DNA of 42,438 nt, from the NCBI GenBank assembly GCA_022822305.1, contig JAJEBY010000009.1, forward strand, positions 1 to 42,438, given 5' to 3'. This document shows, piece after piece, positions 6,903 through 15,153 of the stretch (positions are counted from its first letter, which is position 1; every line of letters starts with the position of its first letter). The DNA comes from Anaerolineae bacterium. GTDB taxonomy: Bacteria; Chloroflexota; Anaerolineae; Aggregatilineales; Phototrophicaceae. The notes under the pieces were generated by a model that ran no database searches, was not told the DNA's origin, and worked only from the letters and a program-made list of their open reading frames with translations. Made by a program: the position numbers and the translations under genes.

Positions 6903-8429
6903 TCAACGTCGGTCGCGAATGCGCTCATAGACTTGGCCGAGAAAGCAGCCGATCAGAATCATGTACAGCGGCGACAGCGATGCGTAATAGCGCGGCTCGA
7001 TCGACGCAAAGGTAGCGATCAGCAGCAGACCCAGCAGCAACATGCCCGCAATCGTGGCCAGCAGCCAGTCCCGCCGCCAGAGCGCCGCGATCAGCGCCAA
7101 GGGTGTCAACAGCTTCAGCAGATTAAGTACCGGAAACAGGGCGCTGTAGAGCTGGACGCCCGGCCGCCACAGCCGATGACCGTTGTAACGCGCGCTATCT
7201 GCCGCCGCGAATCCCAGCGGGCCCTCCTCCTGCCAATTGACCTGATCCGGACTATCGAGATATTGGAGCGGGAAGGTCGCCTGGCCCGGGTGTTGGATCA
7301 AGGCGTAGACGACGCCTTCGCCGATCGCCAGCAGCAGTTTGGCCGGATCGCGCCCGATAGCCTCCCGATAGACATCGGTGAGCAGCGCATCGGCGGCGCA
7401 AGGGCCCAGGTACCAGTAGAGCGCGCCGGGAAATACAATATCGATCGCGTCCTCCGTTTCGCCGAAGGGCTGCGCCAGGAAAGCTTCGCGCTCGGCCGCG
7501 CTGACCCAGGGTCCTGGATTGCGCCATAACGCATAGCTGCCGCCAAAAAACGTGATCGACCGCGCAGGCGGCAGCGTCAGCAATTGGGCATAACGCCGCG
7601 CATGCGGACCATTGGACGCGCGCAATTCAAAGCCCTTCTCCGGCAGGCTGGCCACCAGCGTCGCCCCGGTCGTGCAGCTGAGCGTCGTCGTGCCGGTCGA
7701 CGGCAGGTGGATCAAGACGATATATCCGCCCAGGATGCCGCCGCTGATCAGGCCAACCGTCGCAAACAGCGTGATCCGCTGCCGCAAGGCAACGTGTCGC
7801 CAAAGCAGGAAGCCGCAGCCGAAAATCGCGACCAACGGCGCGAAATTCAAGCGGGCGACGCTCATCAATCCTAAACCGATGGCCGCCAGGGCAATCAGCT
7901 TGATCTGCTGGCGCGGCGCCCTATCCCAAGCCAGCTGCGCCAGCCAGAGCGCCGCCACGGCTGCCAGCGCGATCAGCCAGCCGGGCAGCTGAAAATGGAC
8001 CCATTGCAGGCCGAAGGGATCGACCAATACCAGCAGCGCGGTGATCAGCGCCAGGCGGGCATTGAATCGCCGCCGCAGCATGTCGTAGACCAAAAAGGGA
8101 AGGGCGCTGTAAGCGATTGTTTGCAGCAGCAGCAGCGCGCGGTCAGCCAGCCGATCGAGCGTGTCGGTCAGCAGGCGCAGCGGCGCCATGACGAAGGCGT
8201 ATCCGGTGTTGTAGCGGACATTGCCGATGAGCAGGTTGCCGGACGCGACTTCGCTGATCAGGAAGTTCTGGGCGGATTCATTGTCATCGTGTAGTCCCGT
8301 GCCCAAGGGATAGCTGATGAACATGAGGCCTTGGACCAGCGCCGTCACCAGCAGCAATAGTCGCAGGTGGCGGCGATTGAGGAACGTGGACGCGGGAGAT
8401 TCGCTCATGACCAGTCGGGCGCTACGCAT
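6903..8429 (-). CDS. Multi-spanning membrane protein, GT-C glycosyltransferase-like
   Basis: The product is 508 residues with about ten hydrophobic segments. It has an early luminal loop with acidic residues, GTGLHDDNESAQN, after the first membrane helix. That layout, and the long soluble loop in the second half (residues ~250-390), resembles GT39/PMT and related GT-C glycosyltransferases that use polyprenyl-linked sugars, but family membership is inferred from shape only. An alternative start at 8408 (MSESPAS) exists; neither start has a clear ribosome binding site. Confidence 0.65.
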   Translation of the reverse strand: MRSARLVMSESPASTFLNRRHLRLLLLVTALVQGLMFISYPLGTGLHDDNESAQNFLISEVASGNLLIGNVRYNTGYAFVMAPLRLLTDTLDRLADRALLLLQTIAYSALPFLVYDMLRRRFNARLALITALLVLVDPFGLQWVHFQLPGWLIALAAVAALWLAQLAWDRAPRQQIKLIALAAIGLGLMSVARLNFAPLVAIFGCGFLLWRHVALRQRITLFATVGLISGGILGGYIVLIHLPSTGTTTLSCTTGATLVASLPEKGFELRASNGPHARRYAQLLTLPPARSITFFGGSYALWRNPGPWVSAAEREAFLAQPFGETEDAIDIVFPGALYWYLGPCAADALLTDVYREAIGRDPAKLLLAIGEGVVYALIQHPGQATFPLQYLDSPDQVNWQEEGPLGFAAADSARYNGHRLWRPGVQLYSALFPVLNLLKLLTPLALIAALWRRDWLLATIAGMLLLGLLLIATFASIEPRYYASLSPLYMILIGCFLGQVYERIRDRR

Positions 8430-8962
8430 CGGGATGATTCAATCTAGCTTAAAGTTTCGTCCGCCGCAAGCGAGGCGCTTCGCCCGTGCCCGCCATAACC
8501 CAAACGAATGTAGGGTTTGTCCGATAATTCACCACGTCATCGCGTTTTTCTACCCCATCCCCCGACCCCTTCCCCGAAGCATCAGGGAAGGGGAGCTAAT
8601 CTTGGCGGATTCCACAGAATTCTGATGCGTCTTGCAAGGATTAACACTGCGTATTGTCGTTAAATTGCTGTTTTCCAGGTAGTGTTGCGTATGTTTCGCA
8701 GTAGCGGACAAGCCTTGTAGGGGCGAGCCGGTGGCTAGCCCAAAACACACGCCAGGAATTTCAAGCTCAGTCAAGACAGCACCGCGGATTTCGTAGGGGC
8801 GACCTATCAGGTCGCCCGCTTGCGCGTGCTCTCGACGCCCCCCATATCAATGCTGGCGACAGGTCTGTTTCTGATGGTTGGTTTGCCTTGAAAAGATCAA
8901 CGGCTTTGGCGTGATTTGTGGGCGACTCACAGAGTCGCCCCTACGATTTTCGCGCTATGCCC
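8430..8962. repeat. Intergenic repeat cluster
   Basis: No gene is seen here. In order it contains the left arm of the large palindromic unit (TGTCCGATAATTCACCACG, from ~8516), the polypyrimidine hairpin at 8544-8600 (TTCCCC / GGGAAGGGG), the 90-bp-family repeat at 8601-8689, and the right-arm sequence GTAGCGGACAAGCCTTGTAG. It ends with hairpins at 8721-8741 (one mismatch), 8797-8817 (arms GGGCGACCT / AGGTCGCCC) and 8920-8940 (arms GGGCGACTC / GAGTCGCCC). Confidence 0.75.
8601..8689 (+). repeat. 90-bp interspersed repeat, copy 2
   Basis: It is nearly identical to copy 3 at 23789-23877 and similar to copy 1. It is preceded by GGGGAGCTAA of the polypyrimidine hairpin and followed by GTAGCGGACAAGCC, so it sits inside the larger palindromic unit. 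Confidence 0.85.
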
Positions 8963-9775
8963 TCAAATCGACCGCGCCAGGCGCAGGAGCCGCGGGGCTT
9001 GCTCGGCGATAACCTCTTGCTCACTGCGCCAGGCGAAGCGTTCGCCGACGCCGCCGTACTCAAACGCCAAGATCTCGGGGACGCGCCAATGTCCCTCGCG
9101 AATCTGCCTCACAGCCCACTCCGTCATCAACCAGTCGTCCTCGGTCAGGGCGAAATGATCATCGCGTATGCCCTTGGCTCTGGCATTGGGGCGGATGCCC
9201 ACCACGTGCAACTCGCGCAGGGCGTCGACGGGCAGCGCGTTCATGTATGCCTTGGCATCAACATGCCCCAAGCCTTCGCAAGCGAGCATGGCGTGCGCGA
9301 CATCTAGCAGGAAGCCGCAGCCGCTGCGCCGGACGATTTCTCCTATCACCTGCGGATCCACGATCTCCGCCCGCATACGCTGGTTCCATCCCGGCATCGG
9401 ATAACGCAGGTTCTCCACAATGACGCGGTCGTGGCCGAAGTGTTGTCCCAGATAATCGACGTAGGCCAGCGCTTTCTCGATGACGGTCTCGGGACTGATC
9501 GTTTCATCGGATGCGAAGTCGACAGCGGAAACGGCCAGGTGCGTGTTGACGAAGCGCGTCTCCGTCTCGTCCAGCCAACGCCGCGTCGCCGCCCGGTCTA
9601 CCTCAATCGGGAAGCCGCCGCCGGCAATGTGATCAAAGTGGACGTAGGCGCCCGGCACGCTGCGCATGTCTGGCAGCAGATCCGGCCAGGGCGGAAACTT
9701 GAACAGGTCGACTTCGATCGTCCCCTCGCGAGAGAGCTGCAGAGATTGCGGCGAATAATTGATGGCGAATTTCAT
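8963..9775 (-). CDS. DUF692-like TIM-barrel protein (MbnB/TglH-type superfamily)
   Basis: The product is 270 residues when started at 9775, where GAGG lies 6 nt upstream; a further ATG at 9787 has no site. The barrel carries FLLDVAHA, ELHVVGI and a following DDHFALTEDDW segment, plus VIVENLRYP. This resembles the metal-binding layout of DUF692 and xylose-isomerase-like barrels, where Glu, Asp and His residues bind iron and modify peptides. No short precursor peptide or partner (MbnC/TglI-like) gene is adjacent, so a role in peptide modification is only a possibility. Confidence 0.65.
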   Translation of the reverse strand: MKFAINYSPQSLQLSREGTIEVDLFKFPPWPDLLPDMRSVPGAYVHFDHIAGGGFPIEVDRAATRRWLDETETRFVNTHLAVSAVDFASDETISPETVIEKALAYVDYLGQHFGHDRVIVENLRYPMPGWNQRMRAEIVDPQVIGEIVRRSGCGFLLDVAHAMLACEGLGHVDAKAYMNALPVDALRELHVVGIRPNARAKGIRDDHFALTEDDWLMTEWAVRQIREGHWRVPEILAFEYGGVGERFAWRSEQEVIAEQAPRLLRLARSI

Positions 9776-9837
9776 GTTCAGCCTCATCTGTGCGCAAGCT
9801 GTCGATCTTACACGGCTCGGCCGCCGAATGCGCAGAC

Positions 9838-9866
9838 TTGCTATCGGACGTGGACGCGACTATGTT
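9838..9866 (+). promoter_or_regulatory. Candidate promoter of the phosphatase/DUF3090 pair
   Basis: TTGCTA (9838-9843) and TATGTT (9861-9866) are separated by 17 bp and would start transcription about 33 nt before the ATG at 9906. Confidence 0.35.
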
Positions 9867-9905
9867 ATCATGGAGCGTAAACCACTGCGCAAACGGCGGT
9901 AGTGC

Positions 9906-10574
9906 ATGACCACCCTCCTCTTGATTCGACATGCGGTGAACGACTTCGTGAAGACGGGCAAATTGGCGGGTCGAGCGGCCGGCGTACATCTGAACGAAGA
10001 GGGCAAGGCGCAAGCCGAGGCTTTGGGCCTGCGGCTGGCGAACGCGCCACTGGCGGTGATCTATGCCAGCCCGATGGAACGCACCATCGAAACCGCGGAA
10101 GCCGTCGCGCGCCATCATCAGAAGCTCGGTGTGACTGTCTTTCCGGAGATCAGCGAGGTGGACTACGGCGATTGGCAAGGCAAGTCGATCGGTGAACTGC
10201 GCGGACGCAAGATGTGGGATGTCGTGCAGGAATACCCGTCGCGCGCCTACTTCCCGGCCGGCGAGACCATGCGCGCCGTGCAAGTGCGGATCGTCGATGC
10301 CATCGAGACGCTCGCGCAGCGGCATCCCGGCCAGATGATCGCGCTGGTCTTCCATGCCGATCTGATCAAGATGGCGCTGGCGCATTATCTGGGCATGCAC
10401 CTCGATGTCTTTCAGCGCATTGTCGTTTCGCCGGCTTCGATCAGCACCTTGCATTTGTCCCATAGCCGCCCCTTCATCATCGGCATGAACGACATCGCGC
10501 ATGTGCTGGAGCTCGACCGACGGCGCGCCGCGGCGGATGCAAAGCAAAATGCGGACGGAGGGAAAAGTGTCTAA
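9906..10574 (+). CDS. Histidine phosphatase, MSMEG_4193-like family
   Basis: The product is 222 residues. The phosphohistidine motif is LLLIRHA (His9, with Ala where most members have Gly), followed by LAGRAAGVHLNEEGKAQAEAL, Arg59 in SPMERT, acidic Glu84 in EVDYGDWQG, and the second His150 in FHADLIK. This is the phosphoglycerate-mutase-like fold. As I recall, this subfamily is annotated as a probable phosphomutase that co-occurs with DUF3090 and SCO1664-family proteins, which matches the next genes. It overlaps the DUF3090 start by 8 nt, so the two are translationally coupled. Confidence 0.88.
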   Translation: MTTLLLIRHAVNDFVKTGKLAGRAAGVHLNEEGKAQAEALGLRLANAPLAVIYASPMERTIETAEAVARHHQKLGVTVFPEISEVDYGDWQGKSIGELRGRKMWDVVQEYPSRAYFPAGETMRAVQVRIVDAIETLAQRHPGQMIALVFHADLIKMALAHYLGMHLDVFQRIVVSPASISTLHLSHSRPFIIGMNDIAHVLELDRRRAAADAKQNADGGKSV

Positions 10575-11133
10575 TCTTATTGAACTCAATCCCGTCGATT
10601 TTGTGACCGTGGGCACCATCGGACCCAAAGGCAAACGCACCTTCCACCTGCAAGCCGGGCAAGACAACCGCATCGTCTCCTTCACCATCGAGAAGGAACA
10701 GGCGCAGGCGCTGTCGTCGGCGATCGCCGAATTGCTGGACGACATTGATCATCGCGAAAATACCAAAACCGAAGCCGATTTCAGCCGCCTGGATATGGAA
10801 TTGCGCGAGCCGATTGAACCGCTCTTTCGCATCGCTCAAATGGGGCTGGCTTATGAAGCGCGTGATAACAAGGTCATCCTGATCGCGCAGGAACTGGTGC
10901 CGCAGAGCGAGGAAGAATTGCAAGAGATGGACGATATCGTAGACGACCTCGATGATGATGACGAGGACGACGACTTCAGCATCTTTGAAGGCGGTCCGGG
11001 CGATCCCCAGGTCGTGCGTATGTGGTGCAGCCGCCAACAGATGCGCGCGCTCAGCCTGCACGCCATGGATACGGTGAAATCCGGCCGGCCCGATGCCAAG
11101 CAGAACGGCCGCATCGTCTTCTATTGGACCTGA
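10567..11133 (+). CDS. DUF3090 family protein
   Basis: This 188-residue protein is read from a GTG at 10567, chosen because ACGGAGGGA lies just upstream. The frame is open further back inside the phosphatase gene, but an ATG at 10549 is less well placed. It has the family opening VSNLIELNPVDFVTVGTIGPKGKRTFHLQAG and the ending CSRQQMRAL...VKSGRP...CxxC-free VFYW. An acidic insert (DDLDDDDEDDDFS) lies near the middle. No biochemical function is established that I know of. It is conserved next to the phosphatase and the SCO1664 family. Confidence 0.88.
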   Translation: MSNLIELNPVDFVTVGTIGPKGKRTFHLQAGQDNRIVSFTIEKEQAQALSSAIAELLDDIDHRENTKTEADFSRLDMELREPIEPLFRIAQMGLAYEARDNKVILIAQELVPQSEEELQEMDDIVDDLDDDDEDDDFSIFEGGPGDPQVVRMWCSRQQMRALSLHAMDTVKSGRPDAKQNGRIVFYWT

Positions 11134-11198
11134 GCAGCCAGACGGATTGAATGCGAGCGGAGCGGTCGCGAGACCAACAGATGCTGTGAGGACGAACG

Positions 11199-11765
11199 AT
11201 GGTTATTGAGACGCGCGCAATGACGGTTGACGAATATCTGGCCATCGATGCAGCCAGCGACATCCGGAACGAGTACATTGACGGAGTGATCATCCCCATG
11301 ACGGGAGGCACAGGCAATCATAGCGCCATCATTGCCTATACCATCGCGGCGCTCGTCAATCTTCTGGTCGACTCTAATTGCTCGGTGCGCTCTAGTGATA
11401 TGCGAGTGCAAATCGACGACGAACGGTACGTCTATCCGGAATTGAGCGTCGTCTGTGGCGACCCTCAGTTTGCAGACGACAACCAGGTCAGCCTGCTCAA
11501 CCCAACTATAGTCGTAGAAGTGACGTCGCCAAAGTCTTTGACGCGTGACCACGTAGACAAGGTGGCTTACTACGGCGCCGTGCCCAGCATTCAGGGCTAC
11601 CTGATACTCGATCAGCAGCGCGTATTCGCTGAATGGTACACGCGCGCCGATGATGGCTGGCACTTGCGGCAGTATACCGATCTGGCGGACGAGACTCCGC
11701 TGGAAGCGCTCGATTGCCGCCTGTCATTGGCCGCCGTCTACCGCGGCGTCGCTTTGGAGGCGTGA
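11199..11765 (+). CDS. Uma2/DUF820 family PD-(D/E)XK nuclease-like protein
   Basis: The product is 188 residues with the usual order: MTVDEYLAI, EYIDGVII, a helix with NHSAIIA, a strand YVYPELSVVCGD (Glu where the family normally has Asp), PTIVVEVTSPKSLTRDHVDKVAYY and QGYLILDQQ. Uma2 proteins are abundant and of unclear function in Chloroflexota and cyanobacteria. GAGGA precedes the ATG. It separates DUF3090 from the SCO1664-family gene, which usually form one group, so it looks like an insertion into the cluster. Confidence 0.85.
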   Translation: MVIETRAMTVDEYLAIDAASDIRNEYIDGVIIPMTGGTGNHSAIIAYTIAALVNLLVDSNCSVRSSDMRVQIDDERYVYPELSVVCGDPQFADDNQVSLLNPTIVVEVTSPKSLTRDHVDKVAYYGAVPSIQGYLILDQQRVFAEWYTRADDGWHLRQYTDLADETPLEALDCRLSLAAVYRGVALEA

Positions 11766-11781
11766 TCAACTCGCCAGCCTG

Positions 11782-11811
11782 TTGCGCTTGAATTGACCAA
11801 CGCGCTACAAT
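11782..11811 (+). promoter_or_regulatory. Candidate promoter of the SCO1664-family gene
   Basis: TTGCGC (11782-11787) and TACAAT (11806-11811) are 18 bp apart. The -10 box overlaps the upstream in-frame ATG at 11810, which argues for the start at 11846. Confidence 0.45.
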
Positions 11812-11845
11812 GAAATCAATCATCGTGCCATCAGGTCGATTCGCC

Positions 11846-12619
11846 ATGAGCTTCAAGCGCGTCCACACCGCCAGCGCACTCGATCAACCGCTCTGCCTTC
11901 CCCTGGAGCAGGCGCATCGCGTCATCGAAAAAGGCGAGATGGATGACGAAGTCGGCTTGATGCGCTGGGGCTCCAATTACACCTTCCTGGTCAACATCGT
12001 ACACGACGACGACAGTCTGATGGCGATTTACAAACCACAGGGCGGCGAGCGTCCGCTCTGGGATTTCCCCGATGGCACCCTCTGCAAGCGCGAGACCGCC
12101 GCCTACTTGACCTCGAAGGCGCTGGGCTGGGGCATCGTGCCGCCGACCTTCCTGCGCGATGGCACGCGCGGCATCGGCTCGGTGCAGCTATTCATCGATC
12201 ATGATCCCGAAGTGCATTATTTCACCTTCGACAAGCTGCGCATGATGTGGCAGCTGGAGCGCATGGCGGTTTTCGATGCCATCATCAATAATGCCGATCG
12301 CAAAGGCGGGCATTGCCTGCTCGATGACGATGAGCATCTTTGGGGCATTGATCACGGCTTGAGCTTCAACGCCAGCGAGAAGCTGCGCACGGTGATCTGG
12401 GATTTTTCCGGGCTGCCGATACCGCCGGAAATCCTGGCCGACCTGGGAAACCTGCTGGCGCGGCTGGACGCTGACGAGGATGAATACACGGCGAGCATGG
12501 TGGCGCTGCTGTCGCGGACGGAGATGCGCATGCTCGCGCTGCGGGTCGAGCGGCTGGTCGCGGATGGGATATTTCCGCTGCCGGGTCCGGGTCCGAATCG
12601 TCCCTGGCCGGCGGTGTGA
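11846..12619 (+). CDS. SCO1664 family protein (PI3/4-kinase-like fold)
   Basis: The product is 257 residues. It shows a kinase-like order: LMRWGSNYTFLV, then LMAIYKPQGGERPLWDFPDGTL with a nucleotide-binding lysine in AIYKP, RETAAYLTSKALGW, a catalytic-loop-like FDAIINNADRKGGHCLL (NNxDRxxxH), and a metal-binding-like LWGIDHGLSF. The last two resemble PI3/4 and HipA-type kinases. It is the third member of the conserved phosphatase/DUF3090 group; the substrate is unknown. It appears to have its own promoter, probably a consequence of the intervening Uma2 gene. Confidence 0.85.
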   Translation: MSFKRVHTASALDQPLCLPLEQAHRVIEKGEMDDEVGLMRWGSNYTFLVNIVHDDDSLMAIYKPQGGERPLWDFPDGTLCKRETAAYLTSKALGWGIVPPTFLRDGTRGIGSVQLFIDHDPEVHYFTFDKLRMMWQLERMAVFDAIINNADRKGGHCLLDDDEHLWGIDHGLSFNASEKLRTVIWDFSGLPIPPEILADLGNLLARLDADEDEYTASMVALLSRTEMRMLALRVERLVADGIFPLPGPGPNRPWPAV

Positions 12620-12891
12620 GACCGTTTTGCTACCGAGACACAGATTTGATTGCAAGTCCGTGATGAAGATATTTGCAAGCTCCAAAACAGCGGAAGACAT
12701 GTAGGGGCGAGCCATTGGCTCGCCCGCTGCAGTCCACCTGCCATTCGCGGGCGTGTCAGCGAAACGCCCCTACAGATTTACATTCATGAAGAATCTTGCC
12801 GGTTTTCCGGGGCTTACTCGCACTTACTGAGATCAAGCTGGTTCTCTGCTATACTCCCACCCACTCACCCGCCCACCGACGAGAAGCCAAC
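12620..12891. repeat. Spacer with two hairpin repeats
   Basis: No gene is seen here. Hairpins lie at 12705-12725 (arms GGGCGAGCC / GGCTCGCCC) and 12749-12769 (GGGCGTGTC / GAAACGCCC, one mismatch). A TATACT at 12850-12855 may be the -10 box of the glycosidase, but its -35 is unclear. Confidence 0.6.
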
Positions 12892-14871
12892 ATGCCCATC
12901 ACCACCGACGGCCGCTGGTTCAAAGACGAAGACGGACGCGCGCTGATCCTGCACGGCGTCAACCTGAGCGGCGGCAGCAAAGTGCCCGCCCATCCGCCCG
13001 GTTACACCCACCTGCCCGACAGCCTGGACGAACGCCGCGATGTCTCCTTCGTGGGGCGGCCCTTCCCGCTCGCAGAAGCCGATGAGCACTTCGGCCGCCT
13101 GGCGCATTGGGGGCTGGATTTCCTGCGGCTGGTGGTGACCTGGGAGGCGCTGGAACACGCCGGGCCGGGCAGCTATGACGACGACTTTCTCGATTACATC
13201 GAGGCGTTGATCGAAAAAGCGGGTGAACACGACATTTCGCTCTTCATCGATCCGCATCAGGATGTCTGGAGCCGCTTCAGCGGCGGCGATGGCGCGCCGG
13301 CCTGGACCTTTGATGTCGTCGGTCTTGAGCCCGCTCATTTCGATGAGACCGGCGCCGCTGTCTTGCACCAGTTGCTTGCGGGCGACTTTTCGCATCTGCT
13401 CTGGTTCAGCAACTACAATCGCTTCGCCGCGCAGACCATGTTCACGCTCTTCTTCGGCGGGAATCGCTTCGCGCCCGAGCGTCAATGCGATGGGCTCAGT
13501 TTGCAGGATTTCTTGCAGGGGCACTACATCCGCGCCTTCCAGCAACTGGCGCGCCGCATTGCGCATCTGCCCAACGTCGCCGGATTCGGCACGATGAACG
13601 AACCCAGCGCCGGGCTGATCGGCATTCCCGATTTGCGCGGCACCGATCATATCGCGATCAAACTCGGCATCACGCCCTCGCCGGCCGAAGCCATCTTCCT
13701 CGCCAACGGCTTCGAGCAGACCTGCCTCGATTTTGGAAGGCCTCTGGTCGATCAGCTGCCCGGGCGGGCGCATCCGGCGACCATCGATCCCGCTGGCAGG
13801 CGCGCCTGGAAAGATGACTGCGAGGATATCTGGCGCGAGGCCGGCATCTGGGATATCGACAAAGACGGCTTGCCGCGCATCCGGCGACCGGCGCATTTCG
13901 CGGGCGTCGATTTCAGCGAGGATTTCCTCAAGCCCTTCACCGAACGCTTCGCCGCCGCCATCCACGAGGTCATGCCGGGCGCGCTGATTTTCGTCGAAGC
14001 CGAGGTGCTGGCGCCGCCACCGCGCTATGAGGACAGCAGCCGGCTCGTCTTCGCGCCGCATTTCTACGATCCGCTGACCATGGTCAGCAAGCGCTTCCAT
14101 CCGCATTTCAGTTTCGATCTGATCGACATGCAACCTCTGCTAGGCAGCGATGCCGTCGGGGCCTTCATGCGGCGTCAGATCGGGCGCTTCCGCGATCACG
14201 CGCGCCAGCGCATGGACGATGCGCCCGTCCTGCTGGGCGAATTCGGCATTCCTTACGATCTGAATCAGGCCACAGCCTATCAAACCGGCGATTTCTCCGA
14301 TCAAGCCCGCGCGCTGGAGAATCACTTTCAAGCGCTCGATCATCACTTGATGAGTTATACGCAATGGAATTACACGCCCGACAACAGCAATGAACACGGC
14401 GATCAATGGAACAGCGAGGACTTTTCCATCTTCAGCCGCGATCAGCAGAGCGATCCCGACAACATCAATTCCGGCGGCCGGGCCTTGAGCGCGGTAGTCC
14501 GTCCCTACGCCAGGAAAGTCGCGGGCGAGCCGCTCAACATGCGCTTTGACGCGGCGCGCGGCGTCTTCACCTTCAGTTTTCGCGGCGATAGCCAGGTGAC
14601 GACGCCCACCGAGATCTACGTGCCCAATGCGCAGTTTCCCGATGGCTACCGCGTCGAGGTCAGCGATGGCGAATTTGAGATTCAGCGCGAGCGCCAGCGG
14701 GTGATCTATCGGCATAGCGACAAGGACATGCCGCATATGATCCGCATAATATCGGAGACGCCGCCCCCGCCCGAGCTCTCGCCGTATGACAAGCTGGCGA
14801 TTCTGGGTCTGGTGGCGCTGTTGGTGTTGTTCCTGCTGGGGCGTGGCGGGCGAAAAGCGCGCAAGCCATGA
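12892..14871 (+). CDS. GH5 glycoside hydrolase (endoglycoceramidase/GH5_12-like) with C-terminal anchor
   Basis: The product is 659 residues. The (beta/alpha)8 domain begins ITTDGRWFKDEDGRALILHGVNLSG, has the acid/base Glu237 in GTMNEPS and the nucleophile Glu450 in LLGEFGIPYD, and includes LFIDPHQDVWSRFSGGDGAP, typical of the endoglycoceramidase/sterylglucosidase branch. A beta-sandwich-like region follows (~545-620). Residues 634-650 form one membrane segment ending in a basic tail, GRGGRKARKP. There is no signal peptide, which suggests a tail-anchored enzyme facing the cytoplasm. The likely substrates are glycolipids such as glucosylceramide or sterol glucosides, by family analogy. Confidence 0.85.
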   Translation: MPITTDGRWFKDEDGRALILHGVNLSGGSKVPAHPPGYTHLPDSLDERRDVSFVGRPFPLAEADEHFGRLAHWGLDFLRLVVTWEALEHAGPGSYDDDFLDYIEALIEKAGEHDISLFIDPHQDVWSRFSGGDGAPAWTFDVVGLEPAHFDETGAAVLHQLLAGDFSHLLWFSNYNRFAAQTMFTLFFGGNRFAPERQCDGLSLQDFLQGHYIRAFQQLARRIAHLPNVAGFGTMNEPSAGLIGIPDLRGTDHIAIKLGITPSPAEAIFLANGFEQTCLDFGRPLVDQLPGRAHPATIDPAGRRAWKDDCEDIWREAGIWDIDKDGLPRIRRPAHFAGVDFSEDFLKPFTERFAAAIHEVMPGALIFVEAEVLAPPPRYEDSSRLVFAPHFYDPLTMVSKRFHPHFSFDLIDMQPLLGSDAVGAFMRRQIGRFRDHARQRMDDAPVLLGEFGIPYDLNQATAYQTGDFSDQARALENHFQALDHHLMSYTQWNYTPDNSNEHGDQWNSEDFSIFSRDQQSDPDNINSGGRALSAVVRPYARKVAGEPLNMRFDAARGVFTFSFRGDSQVTTPTEIYVPNAQFPDGYRVEVSDGEFEIQRERQRVIYRHSDKDMPHMIRIISETPPPPELSPYDKLAILGLVALLVLFLLGRGGRKARKP

Positions 14872-14925
14872 ACGCGGGATTGCACGACGTGCATCGCGTT
14901 GCTGAGTTTGCCAACAGATATGAAC

Positions 14926-15026
14926 CACAGCCGCTCGGCGGCAGCGAAAAGGTCTGCCGCGCTCACACAAAATATCAAAATCGCTCCTTGCATGAGCTAG
15001 GAGGTTTGTTGAAAAAGAGGGCACAG
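14926..15026 (-). repeat. 101-bp structured repeat, copy 1 (minus orientation)
   Basis: Read on the minus strand it matches 29414-29515 and 42092-42192. It contains the stem GCGGCAG / CTGCCGC around ACCTTTTCG, and a second, weaker stem around CATG. Confidence 0.85.
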
Positions 15027-15153
15027 AGCGCACAGAGACAAATGAACGTAATGTTGAGATTATTCAACGGTGTTGCGTACAGCAAGAATTCGGGACGACA
15101 AGAGACTGTCGAGTTCGGCGATCTTGAAGCGAATTCGTCAATAGGAGAATCGT

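Noticed and set aside
9633..10745. 370-codon minus-strand frame over the phosphatase
   Set aside because: It overlaps two well-supported genes and their promoter region and has no domain.
12865..14133. 422-codon frame antisense to the GH5 gene
   Set aside because: It lies wholly opposite a gene with complete catalytic motifs and has the composition of a codon shadow.
14140..15033. 297-codon minus-strand frame running from the 101-bp repeat into the GH5 gene
   Set aside because: Its first part is the open frame found in every copy of the repeat and the rest is a shadow of GH5.
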